A stretch of 64,000 bases of DNA, taken from assembly GCA_958443615.1 (NCBI GenBank), contig CAUCLI010000004.1:1-64000 (forward strand), read 5' to 3'. The notes beneath the pieces are model-generated. The model was not told where the DNA came from. It saw only the letters and a program-made list of their open reading frames with translations, and made no database searches. Both the position numbers and the translations under genes were made by a program. The first letter of the stretch is position 1. The number at the start of each line of letters is the position of its first letter. This document shows, one piece after another, positions 57,270 to 64,000 of this stretch. This DNA comes from an uncultured Collinsella sp. Its GTDB lineage: Bacteria; Actinomycetota; Coriobacteriia; Coriobacteriales; Coriobacteriaceae.

Positions 57270-58631
57270 TCAGAGCACCACGCGCTCGACGGCGCGGGCG
57301 GTGATGGCCCCGTACACCGCCATGAGGCCGACCGTGAAGGCGAGCACGCCCACGACGATGGCAAACAGACCATCGGCCCCGATCGCAAACGCCAAAAAGG
57401 CGACGAGTAACAGCCCGAACATGTCGTGGACGAGCGCCCCGGCGAGCGGCGCGGCGAAATACAGGGCGAGCTGCCGGCGCATGGACGCGCGCATGAGCGC
57501 GCGATCGCATCCGAGCTGGTCGAGCACGGCATACGCCCGCCGCGCGTCAACTGCGCCCGAGAGCTGCTGGAGGGCGAGCACCGCGACGGCGCTCAGCAGG
57601 AACACCGCCCCGTAGAAGATGCCGATGTAGCCGATCGGGGCCATCGAGGCCGCGATGCCGGCGGAAAGCATCTCGGGCGTGCGCAGGCCGATGCTGAACA
57701 CGAAGCCCGCGACCATCATGCACACGGCGACGGCGGTGAGCACGCACACGCAGGCGAGCGCCATCGAGGTGCTGGACACGCGCGCCTCGACTTGACGGAC
57801 CGTGAAGGCCGTGAGCCCGTCCCAATAGCGCTCGGACCTCCGTCGCACCCGCGCCGCCCAGGCGCCGACGCCCAAACGCGCGACGAGCGACGTGGCAAAG
57901 CAGGCCGCGAACCCCATGGGGATGATGAACGCGATGAAGTACACCGGCTGGAAGATGCACGCTCCCCACACCACCGCGAGCAGGACCGCAGCCACCACGG
58001 CCTGCCCGCCACGCGCGACCCTGCCGCCGAGGCGCATGCGCTCCGGCGCGCGCTCGGCACTCATGAGCTCGATAAGCGGGCGCTTGGTCACGTCGCGCGC
58101 GCCGTCCACGGCGTTCACCGCGAACACCACGGCGAAACATCCGGCGGTCCATGCCGCGGAGTCGGGCGAGAAGGAGAACGCGAGCCGCCAGGGAACGTCG
58201 AACACGAAGGCCGCGACCGCGCCGAACGCGGGCGACAGCGCCGCGCCCGCCGCCACACCGCACGCCAGCGCACCGGCACCCACGAGCGCCGTCTCGGCCA
58301 CGAGCACGACCGAAACCGCGCCGCGCCCCATGCCGCACAGCTCGTACAACGCGAACTCGCGCTTGCGTCGGCGGAGCAGGAACCGATTGGCATACCGCAC
58401 CAAGAAGAGGAACACGAGCACCGTGAAGATGGAGAACGCCTGCAGGACATCGCCCGCGCTCCCCAGCACGCCCATCTGCTCGGGCGAGAGCCCCATGGCG
58501 CGCACGTGGTCGGTCGAGGCGACGAACGAGTACAGCAAACATGCCGCAAAGCCGAGTGTCGCGAAATACACCGAGTAGTCTCGCGCGCTGCGGCGCCCGG
58601 TGCCGGGGGGGCGCGTGAGATATAGCTGCAT
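57270..58631 (-). CDS. FtsX-type ABC permease without ATPase
   Basis: A 453-residue membrane protein with FtsX/MacB-like domains. About eight to ten helices are grouped in two blocks (about 25-190 and 215-445). The start QLYLTRPPGTGRRSARDYSVYF and YANRFLLRRRKREFALYELCGMGR are typical of BceB-like permeases of Gram-positive bacteria; the second is the intracellular coupling region. The large extracellular domain of BceB is missing. No ABC ATPase gene is adjacent on either side, which is unusual. AAGGA precedes the ATG at 58631. Confidence 0.82.
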   Translation of the reverse strand: MQLYLTRPPGTGRRSARDYSVYFATLGFAACLLYSFVASTDHVRAMGLSPEQMGVLGSAGDVLQAFSIFTVLVFLFLVRYANRFLLRRRKREFALYELCGMGRGAVSVVLVAETALVGAGALACGVAAGAALSPAFGAVAAFVFDVPWRLAFSFSPDSAAWTAGCFAVVFAVNAVDGARDVTKRPLIELMSAERAPERMRLGGRVARGGQAVVAAVLLAVVWGACIFQPVYFIAFIIPMGFAACFATSLVARLGVGAWAARVRRRSERYWDGLTAFTVRQVEARVSSTSMALACVCVLTAVAVCMMVAGFVFSIGLRTPEMLSAGIAASMAPIGYIGIFYGAVFLLSAVAVLALQQLSGAVDARRAYAVLDQLGCDRALMRASMRRQLALYFAAPLAGALVHDMFGLLLVAFLAFAIGADGLFAIVVGVLAFTVGLMAVYGAITARAVERVVL

Positions 58632-58811
58632 GGCGGGTCCTTCCAAGGGTTATTACCGCACCCATTCTCGCGGGCGCGGCGCTCCCCCGCCATCGATTCG
58701 GCTTACATGCGGCGAACGAAACCGTAAGGTTGTGAGGAAAGGGCGTCAACGCCAAATCGAGCTTCCGCTGCGACTATGGGTCGAACATCCATCTGGGTGA
58801 CGCGTCGGCGG

Positions 58812-58854
58812 ATGTGTAAAACGCACCCGTCCCCAAATTACACGCCCAAATTAC
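58812..58854. repeat. Short palindromic repeat, family A, copy 2
   Basis: 58812-58843 matches the family A core (GTGTAAAACGCACCCGTCCCC, then AAATTACAC). A second partial tail, CCCAAATTACATG, follows to 58857, as if the right end were duplicated. It lies about 40 bp behind the pfkA stop. Confidence 0.8.
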
Positions 58855-58894
58855 ATGTCGGCGTGGGCTACCGCATGCAGCGGCTCTAGCCCGA

Positions 58895-59977
58895 TCAGGC
58901 CTCGTCGCCGAAGGAGATGCCCAGAGCGCGCGCCTCGCGCACGAGGTCGCTTGCGGGATCGACGTACTTGAGCTTGCCGGCGACCTCCCCCAGCGGAACG
59001 CGGCACATCTCGCCGGCGCGCTGGGCGACCATGAAGCCGCTCTCCCCCTCCAAAAAGCCCAGCGCCGCCTCGACGCCGCACTGCGTGGCGAACACGCGGT
59101 CCTGGGCATCGGGCTGACCCCCGCGCTGCGTGTGGCCGGGCACCGCGACGCGCGTCTCGCGCCCGCTGCGGGCCTCGACCTCGCGCGCGATGTCGTAGGC
59201 GATGGACGGCGATGTGCGCGCCGCCACGAGCTTCTTGTACTCCTTCTTGGAAAGCGCGGCCTCGGCGCGGGAGATGGCGCCCTCGGCGACGACGATGATG
59301 GTGAAGCGCGCACCCATCTGCATGCGACGGTCGATGGCGGCGATCACGTTGTCCATGTCGTAGGGAATCTCGGGGATCAGGCACACGTCCGCGCCGCCCG
59401 CGACGGCGGCGTACAGGGGGATCCAACCCACCTTGTGGCCCATGATCTCGATCACGAAGACGCGCCCGTGGCTGCTCGCGGTGGTGTGGATATCGTCGAT
59501 GCACTTGGTGGCGATCTCGACCGCGCTCGTGAAGCCGAAGGTCAGGTCGGTGCCCCAGGTGTCGTTGTCGATGGTCTTGGGCAGCGCGATGACGGAGAGA
59601 CCCTCCCGCGCCAAGCGGTTGGCCGTCTTGGTGGAGCCGTTGCCACCCAGCATGAACAGGCAGTCGAGCCCGAGGTCGCGGTAGGTTCCCTTCATGGCGG
59701 CGACCTTGTCCACACCGTCCGCCTCGGGCGTGTCCAGGCGCTTGAAGGGCGTGCGGCTCGTGCCGAGAATGGTGCCGCCGCGCGTGAGGATGCCGCTGAA
59801 GTCGGCGGGTGCCATCTTGCGGAATCGCTTATAGATGAGCCCCTGATAGCCGTCCTCGAATCCGTAGATCTCGACGGGTTCGGGCGACTGGTTGACAACG
59901 GTCTTCACGATGCCGCGCATGGTGGCGTTGAGCGCCTGGCAGTCGCCGCCGCTGGTCAAGAGGCCGATTCGAACCAT
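58895..59977 (-). CDS. pfkA: 6-phosphofructokinase with PPi-type Lys
   Basis: A 360-residue phosphofructokinase. The N-terminal loop is LLTSGGDCQALNATMRG. The phosphate-donor motif reads GGNGS at residues 111-115 where ATP enzymes have GGDGS, and the catalytic motif is PKTIDND (133-139) where ATP enzymes have PGTIDND. The Lys at 134 is a mark of pyrophosphate-linked and group III enzymes, while the Gly at 114 is ATP-like. The substrate loop IMGHKVGWIP and PGHTQRGGQPDAQDR follow. The donor cannot be settled by sequence alone. It is a single gene. Confidence 0.93.
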   Translation of the reverse strand: MVRIGLLTSGGDCQALNATMRGIVKTVVNQSPEPVEIYGFEDGYQGLIYKRFRKMAPADFSGILTRGGTILGTSRTPFKRLDTPEADGVDKVAAMKGTYRDLGLDCLFMLGGNGSTKTANRLAREGLSVIALPKTIDNDTWGTDLTFGFTSAVEIATKCIDDIHTTASSHGRVFVIEIMGHKVGWIPLYAAVAGGADVCLIPEIPYDMDNVIAAIDRRMQMGARFTIIVVAEGAISRAEAALSKKEYKKLVAARTSPSIAYDIAREVEARSGRETRVAVPGHTQRGGQPDAQDRVFATQCGVEAALGFLEGESGFMVAQRAGEMCRVPLGEVAGKLKYVDPASDLVREARALGISFGDEA

Positions 59978-60263
59978 AGGTACCCCTCACGTTCATGGTG
60001 CGCGCCCGCCGGTGGGACGGCATCCGAGGTCTTCTCACACGTTCATCAGTGTACGCCCAACGGCGCCTCGCGCGGCTCATCCGCGCCCATCGCTTACATT
60101 CGCGCGAATCTTTAACACGTTCGAAAGCGGCGTGTAAAGAGCTCATCATGGCTGCGCGCTACACTCGGGGTCAGTCCGGACACGGCGATAACCTTGAGAC
60201 ATTCATGCGACTTCGCAGGCATCATCACTTCCAGGTATCGCCGCAACACACGAGGGGGCCATC

Positions 60264-62591
60264 ATGGGCAACGACGGGCACGACAAGAAGCGCGACATGA
60301 CCTACACCCAGAACCGAGAGCTCTCCTGGCTCCGCTTCGACGAACGCGTGCTCGCCGAATCGATGGACGAATCCGTGCCGCTGTTCGAGCGCTTGAAATT
60401 CATCGCCATCTTCGAGAGCAACATGCACGAGTTCCTCATGGTCCGCATGGGAGGGCTCTCGAGCCTGGCGACCCTCAAGCGGCAGCCGCGCGACAACAAG
60501 AGCGGCATGACCCCGTCCGAACAGGTCGGCGCCGTGTTCTCCGAGCTGCCGGGGTTGTTCTCCAAGGCCTCCGCATCCCTCGACGCCATCGAATCTCTCT
60601 TGCGCGCCAAGGGCATCGAGCGCATCACGCCCGCAGAGCTCATAGGGGCTGAGCGTGACACGGTGCGGAACTATTTCAACCGCAACGTGCAGCCCATCTT
60701 CTCCCCGCTCATCATCGACCCGCGCCACCCGTTCCCCAACCTCCGCAACGGGGCCCTCTACGTGGTCTGCACGCTCACGTCCGCATCCGAGGATGAGCAG
60801 GGCCTGCTCGGCATCATCGAGGTGCCGACCTCCCTTCCGCGTGTGATCGAGGTCTCCAACGAGGACGGCCTCCTGCGCCACATCCTGCTCGAAGACATCA
60901 TCCTGGCATGTCTCGATTCGTGCTTCGGCGCCTACACCCCGCAGGACAGCGCCGTGATCCGCGTCACCCGCAACGCCGACCTCGATCCGGACGGCGAGGG
61001 AGTCGAGGAGGACGAGGACTACCGTCAGCACATGAAGAAGGTGCTCAAGAAGCGCCTGAGGCTGCAGCCCGTGCTGCTCGCCATTCACGGCGACCTGAGC
61101 AGAGAGGCCGTCAAATCCATCCGCAAGGCGCTGCACCTGACCCAACAGGCGGTGCTTTCCGTGAACATGCCCCTCGACCTCGGCTTCATCTTCTCCCTTG
61201 AGGGCAAGCTCCCCGCAGCGGCACGCGAGAAGCTCCTGTTCCCCCCGTTCGCGCCGCAGCCGAGCCCCATGTTCACCCCGGGCGATCCCATGCGCGAGCA
61301 GGTGCTCGCAGGCGACAGACTGCTCTTCTATCCATACGAGTCCATGAGCACGCTGCTCGACCTCATCAACGAGGCGGCGCACGACGACGCCTGCATCTCA
61401 CTGCGCATCACCCTCTACCGCGTCGCCCGCCAGTCGCGCCTGTGCGAGTCGCTCATCTCCGCCGCCGAACGGGGCAAGGAGGTCACGGTCCTCATGGAGC
61501 TGCGCGCCCGTTTCGACGAGGAGAACAACATCGCCTGGGCCGAGCGCCTCGAAGAGGCGGGCTGCACGGTCATCTACGGAGCCGAGGGCTTCAAGTGCCA
61601 CTCCAAGATCTGCCAACTCACCTATCACGAAGATGGCCGCATCCGCCGCATCACGCTGCTCGGAACCGGCAACTTCAATGAGAAGACGGCGCGCCTGTAC
61701 TCCGACTTCATGCTCATGACGGCGCATGAGGGCATCGGCGAGGACGCCAACGCGTTCTTCCGCAACCTGACGCTGGGCAACCTGCACGGCGAATACCGCT
61801 ATCTCGGTGTCGCGCCCGACGGTCTCAAACCGCTCGTCATGGACGGCCTCGACCGCGAGATCGCCCGCGCACGCGCCGGCATGCCCGCGCGCGCGTTCTT
61901 CAAGATGAACTCCCTGACCGACCGCGAGGTCATCGATAAGATCGCCGAGGCGAGCCGCGTGGGCGTGCGCGTCGACATGATCATCCGCGGCATCTCCTGC
62001 ATGCTGCCGGGCATCGAGGGCAGCACTGAGAACGTGCACATCCGCTCGATCGTCGGGCGCTTCCTGGAGCACGCGCGCGTGTACTCGTTCGGTGAGGAGG
62101 CGGACACGGTGTACCTGTCCAGCGCCGACATGATGACGCGCAACACCGAGCACCGCGTCGAGATCGCCTACCCCGTCCTCGATCCCACATGCCGCGCCAT
62201 GGTGCGCGACTACATGGCCGATCAGCTGCGCGACAACGTCAAGGCGCGCGAGCTCGACGCACGCGGGCGCTGGGTCCCCGTGGCCCGCGCTGAGGGCGAG
62301 GCGCCCTTCAACGCGCAAGAGCACCTCATGGCGCAGGCCATCGGGCGAGCCCGCGCCGCGGAAGAGAAACGCGCCCGTGCCGCCGCGGAAGAGGAACGCC
62401 GCTCGCGCGCCAAGCTCTTGGGGTCCGCACAACCCCACGCCAGCACGAACGCATGCGAGGCCACTCTCGCCAAGGGGGAGATCGTCCAGGCCGAGGCGAC
62501 CGTCATCGCGCCGGGGACCCAGCCCGCCGAAGGCCGCTTCAGGCGCGGCTGGCGCATGATTATGAGCGGCTTCAAGGAGATGCTCTCCTAG
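60264..62591 (+). CDS. ppk1: Polyphosphate kinase
   Basis: A 775-residue PPK1 that polymerises the gamma phosphate of ATP into polyphosphate. The N-terminal domain starts TYTQNRELSWLRFDERVLAES, of which NRELSWLRFD is diagnostic. The head domain has PIFSPLIIDPRHPFPNLRNG. The catalytic C-terminal domains have LLFYPYESMSTLLDLI, IAWAERLEEAGCTVIYG, the phosphorylated His in FKCHSKICQL, and GTGNFNEKTARLYSDF. A tail of about 80 residues (690-775), rich in Ala, Glu and Arg, goes beyond the usual end. The ATG at 60264 is preceded by GAGGGGG. It stands alone, but phosphate-uptake genes are elsewhere in the window. Confidence 0.96.
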   Translation: MGNDGHDKKRDMTYTQNRELSWLRFDERVLAESMDESVPLFERLKFIAIFESNMHEFLMVRMGGLSSLATLKRQPRDNKSGMTPSEQVGAVFSELPGLFSKASASLDAIESLLRAKGIERITPAELIGAERDTVRNYFNRNVQPIFSPLIIDPRHPFPNLRNGALYVVCTLTSASEDEQGLLGIIEVPTSLPRVIEVSNEDGLLRHILLEDIILACLDSCFGAYTPQDSAVIRVTRNADLDPDGEGVEEDEDYRQHMKKVLKKRLRLQPVLLAIHGDLSREAVKSIRKALHLTQQAVLSVNMPLDLGFIFSLEGKLPAAAREKLLFPPFAPQPSPMFTPGDPMREQVLAGDRLLFYPYESMSTLLDLINEAAHDDACISLRITLYRVARQSRLCESLISAAERGKEVTVLMELRARFDEENNIAWAERLEEAGCTVIYGAEGFKCHSKICQLTYHEDGRIRRITLLGTGNFNEKTARLYSDFMLMTAHEGIGEDANAFFRNLTLGNLHGEYRYLGVAPDGLKPLVMDGLDREIARARAGMPARAFFKMNSLTDREVIDKIAEASRVGVRVDMIIRGISCMLPGIEGSTENVHIRSIVGRFLEHARVYSFGEEADTVYLSSADMMTRNTEHRVEIAYPVLDPTCRAMVRDYMADQLRDNVKARELDARGRWVPVARAEGEAPFNAQEHLMAQAIGRARAAEEKRARAAAEEERRSRAKLLGSAQPHASTNACEATLAKGEIVQAEATVIAPGTQPAEGRFRRGWRMIMSGFKEMLS

Positions 62592-62599
62592 CAGCCCCA

Positions 62600-62632
62600 A
62601 TGTGTAATTGGGGACGGGTGCGTTTTACACAT
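62600..62632 (-). repeat. Short palindromic repeat, family A, copy 3 (inverted)
   Basis: A 33 bp element in the opposite orientation to copies 1 and 2, beginning 9 bp behind the ppk stop. Its ends ATGTGTAA and TTACACAT are perfect 8 bp inverted repeats, and the core reads GGGGACGGGTGCG on the plus strand. It is the most symmetrical copy. Confidence 0.85.
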
Positions 62633-62715
62633 CATCCCCGCCAGACATCGCGCTGGCCTGCTGAACGGCGCACCGTCACACAGCGTACAAATGCGGACCC
62701 CCCGCGTCCCGCTGC

Positions 62716-62770
62716 GCGTGCAATGTCGAAAATAACGCGATTGAACCGCATCAAATTCGACACTGCACGC
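62716..62770. repeat. Inverted repeat between ppk and the ABC-F gene
   Basis: 62716-62730 and 62756-62770 are 15 bp arms with one mismatch and a 25-base loop. No T run follows on either strand. It lies between the convergent ppk and ABC-F genes and may mark the transcript end of the latter. Confidence 0.6.
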
Positions 62771-62800
62771 ACGAGCATTGCATGAGCAGATATGCGCTGC

Positions 62801-64000
62801 CTATGCCTCCAGCCGCTCGCTCGCCTCGAGCCAGGCCATCTCAAGCTCGTCGAGCTCCTCGCGCGCGGCGGCGATGGCGTCCTGCTGGGCGGTGAGCGCG
62901 GTGAAATCGGTGGGGTCGATGTCGAACATCCCCCGCTCCAGCTCCTCGACCTTGGCGCGGCGCGTCTCCATCTTGCGCTCGAGGGAGGCGACCTCCTTCT
63001 TGAGGCGCTGGCGCTCCGCATTCGAGAGTCCGCTCTGAGGACCCTGAGAGCCCGCCTGCAGGGCGTTCGAGGAACCGGGAGCATCAGCCCGGCCGCCGCC
63101 GAATCCGGGGGCCTGAGGGCGCGCGGAGCCGCCCGCGCTCAAGCCCTCCGTCAGGCGGAGGTACTCATCCACACCGCCCGGCACGTGTCGCAGGGTGCCG
63201 CCGATGAGCGCCCATTGCTGGTCGGTCACGCGCTCCATGAGGAAGCGGTCGTGCGTGACCAGGATGAGCGTGCCGGGCCAGCTGTCCAGCAAGTCCTCCA
63301 CGAGCGCGAGCATGTCCGTGTCCAAGTCGTTGCCGGGCTCGTCCAGGATGAGCACGTTGGGTTCCTCCAAAATGGTGAGCAGCAGCGACAGACGGCGCTT
63401 CTGGCCGCCGGAAAGATCCTTGATGCGGCTCCACATCTGCTGCTGCGTGAAGCCGAGGCGCTCGAGGAGCTTCTCGGGGCTCGTCTCCTTGCCCTCGACC
63501 ATCACATAGCGCTTGCCGCGGGCCAGCACCTCGCGGATGGTGTCGTCCTCAACGGGCTTGAGCTCGTCGAGCTGCTGGGAGAGAACGCCGAAGCGCACGG
63601 TCGAGCCGATCTTCACCCGACCGCGGCGGGGGCTGAGCTTGCCCTGGATGACGTTGATCAGCGTTGTCTTGCCAGCACCGTTCTCGCCCAACAGGCCGTA
63701 CCGGTCGCCGGCGCCGATGAGCCAGGTCACATCCGAGAGCACGGGGCGGACGGATGCGGCGCCCGAGGGGCGGCCCTCGACCGGGCCCGTCGCCGTGGGT
63801 TCGCCCTCATACCCCGCATCGACGTCGATCACGTCGATGACCTGCTTGCCCAGACGGCTCACCGCGAGGCGCTTCAGCTCGAGTTCGTTGCGCACGGGAG
63901 GGACGTCGGCGATGAGCTTGCGGGCCGCCTCGACGCGGAATTTCGGCTTGGTGCTGCGGGCCTGCGCGCCGCGCGAGAGCCACGCGAGCTCCTTGCGCGC
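62801..64000 (-). CDS. ABC-F family ATPase, partial (5' end outside window)
   Basis: The last 399 residues of an ABC-F protein; the frame stays open to the window edge. The linker between the two ATPase domains reads RKELAWLSRGAQARSTKPKF, typical of Uup-like ABC-F proteins. The second ATPase domain has GLLGENGAGKTT, the signature KDLSGGQKRRLSLL, Walker B LILDEPGNDLD and the switch His in ILVTHDRFLMERV. A Gly/Ser-rich spacer and a C-terminal coiled coil (about the last 75 residues) follow, also as in Uup. Such proteins act on ribosomes or on DNA structures, not in transport. No antibiotic-resistance role can be inferred. Confidence 0.92.
   Translation of the reverse strand, partial: ARKELAWLSRGAQARSTKPKFRVEAARKLIADVPPVRNELELKRLAVSRLGKQVIDVIDVDAGYEGEPTATGPVEGRPSGAASVRPVLSDVTWLIGAGDRYGLLGENGAGKTTLINVIQGKLSPRRGRVKIGSTVRFGVLSQQLDELKPVEDDTIREVLARGKRYVMVEGKETSPEKLLERLGFTQQQMWSRIKDLSGGQKRRLSLLLTILEEPNVLILDEPGNDLDTDMLALVEDLLDSWPGTLILVTHDRFLMERVTDQQWALIGGTLRHVPGGVDEYLRLTEGLSAGGSARPQAPGFGGGRADAPGSSNALQAGSQGPQSGLSNAERQRLKKEVASLERKMETRRAKVEELERGMFDIDPTDFTALTAQQDAIAAAREELDELEMAWLEASERLEA

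Overview
The window looks like a chromosomal segment of a high-GC actinobacterium, most probably of class Coriobacteriia (Collinsella/Olsenella/Enorma-like). The pointers are GC-rich codon use, a dcw cluster with mraZ and sepF but no ftsA, an arginine deiminase island, and a membrane-bound LuxR-type regulator beside an ABC-2 exporter. This is inference from gene content; no database search was possible.

Layout. 1-2550: the RNase P RNA gene, preceded by a large hairpin, then a PiT phosphate permease with its DUF47 partner. 2770-28550, all on the minus strand: a long envelope and cell-division block. Transcription starts at an MraZ-box promoter and runs mraZ-rsmH-ftsL-ftsI-murF-mraY-murD-ftsW-murG-murC-murB-ftsQ-ftsZ-pgeF, and later yggS-sepF-yggT-divIVA. 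Between pgeF and yggS sits a phosphate island, phoU-pstS-pstC-pstA-pstB-phoU. Its two phoU copies share a perfectly identical 290 bp tract. 28774-31279: a XerD-type recombinase and a DUF1846 protein. 31421-38277: an arginine-catabolism island (arcA, argF/arcB, a YfcC/ArcD-family carrier, an APC antiporter, a PLP aminotransferase) without a carbamate kinase gene. 39031-45045, plus strand: a TagO/WecA-type glycosyl-phosphate transferase, trpS, a HAD hydrolase, an MGMT-domain protein, a LysR regulator and a short MetE-like protein.

45202-50162: a broken desulfoferrodoxin-like gene, a membrane-bound LuxR protein that looks like a histidine-kinase/response-regulator hybrid, and a divergent ABC-2 exporter operon. 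50507-57161, minus strand: pyrG, a DUF454 gene, a CydDC-like ABC pair and a metallophosphoesterase. 57270-64000: an FtsX-type permease without an ATPase, a phosphofructokinase with PPi-type features, polyphosphate kinase (plus strand), and the 3' part of an ABC-F ATPase cut by the window end.

Themes. Phosphate handling recurs: low- and high-affinity uptake, two PhoU copies and polyP synthesis. Two families of short palindromic repeats lie just behind gene 3' ends, and several intergenic gaps hold tandem or palindromic repeats. No tRNA, rRNA, CRISPR array, insertion sequence or prophage was seen. The best candidates for novelty are the phoU conversion tract inside an interrupted dcw arm, the kinase/regulator hybrid beside its exporter, the arginine island with an unassigned aminotransferase, and the dispersed palindromes.
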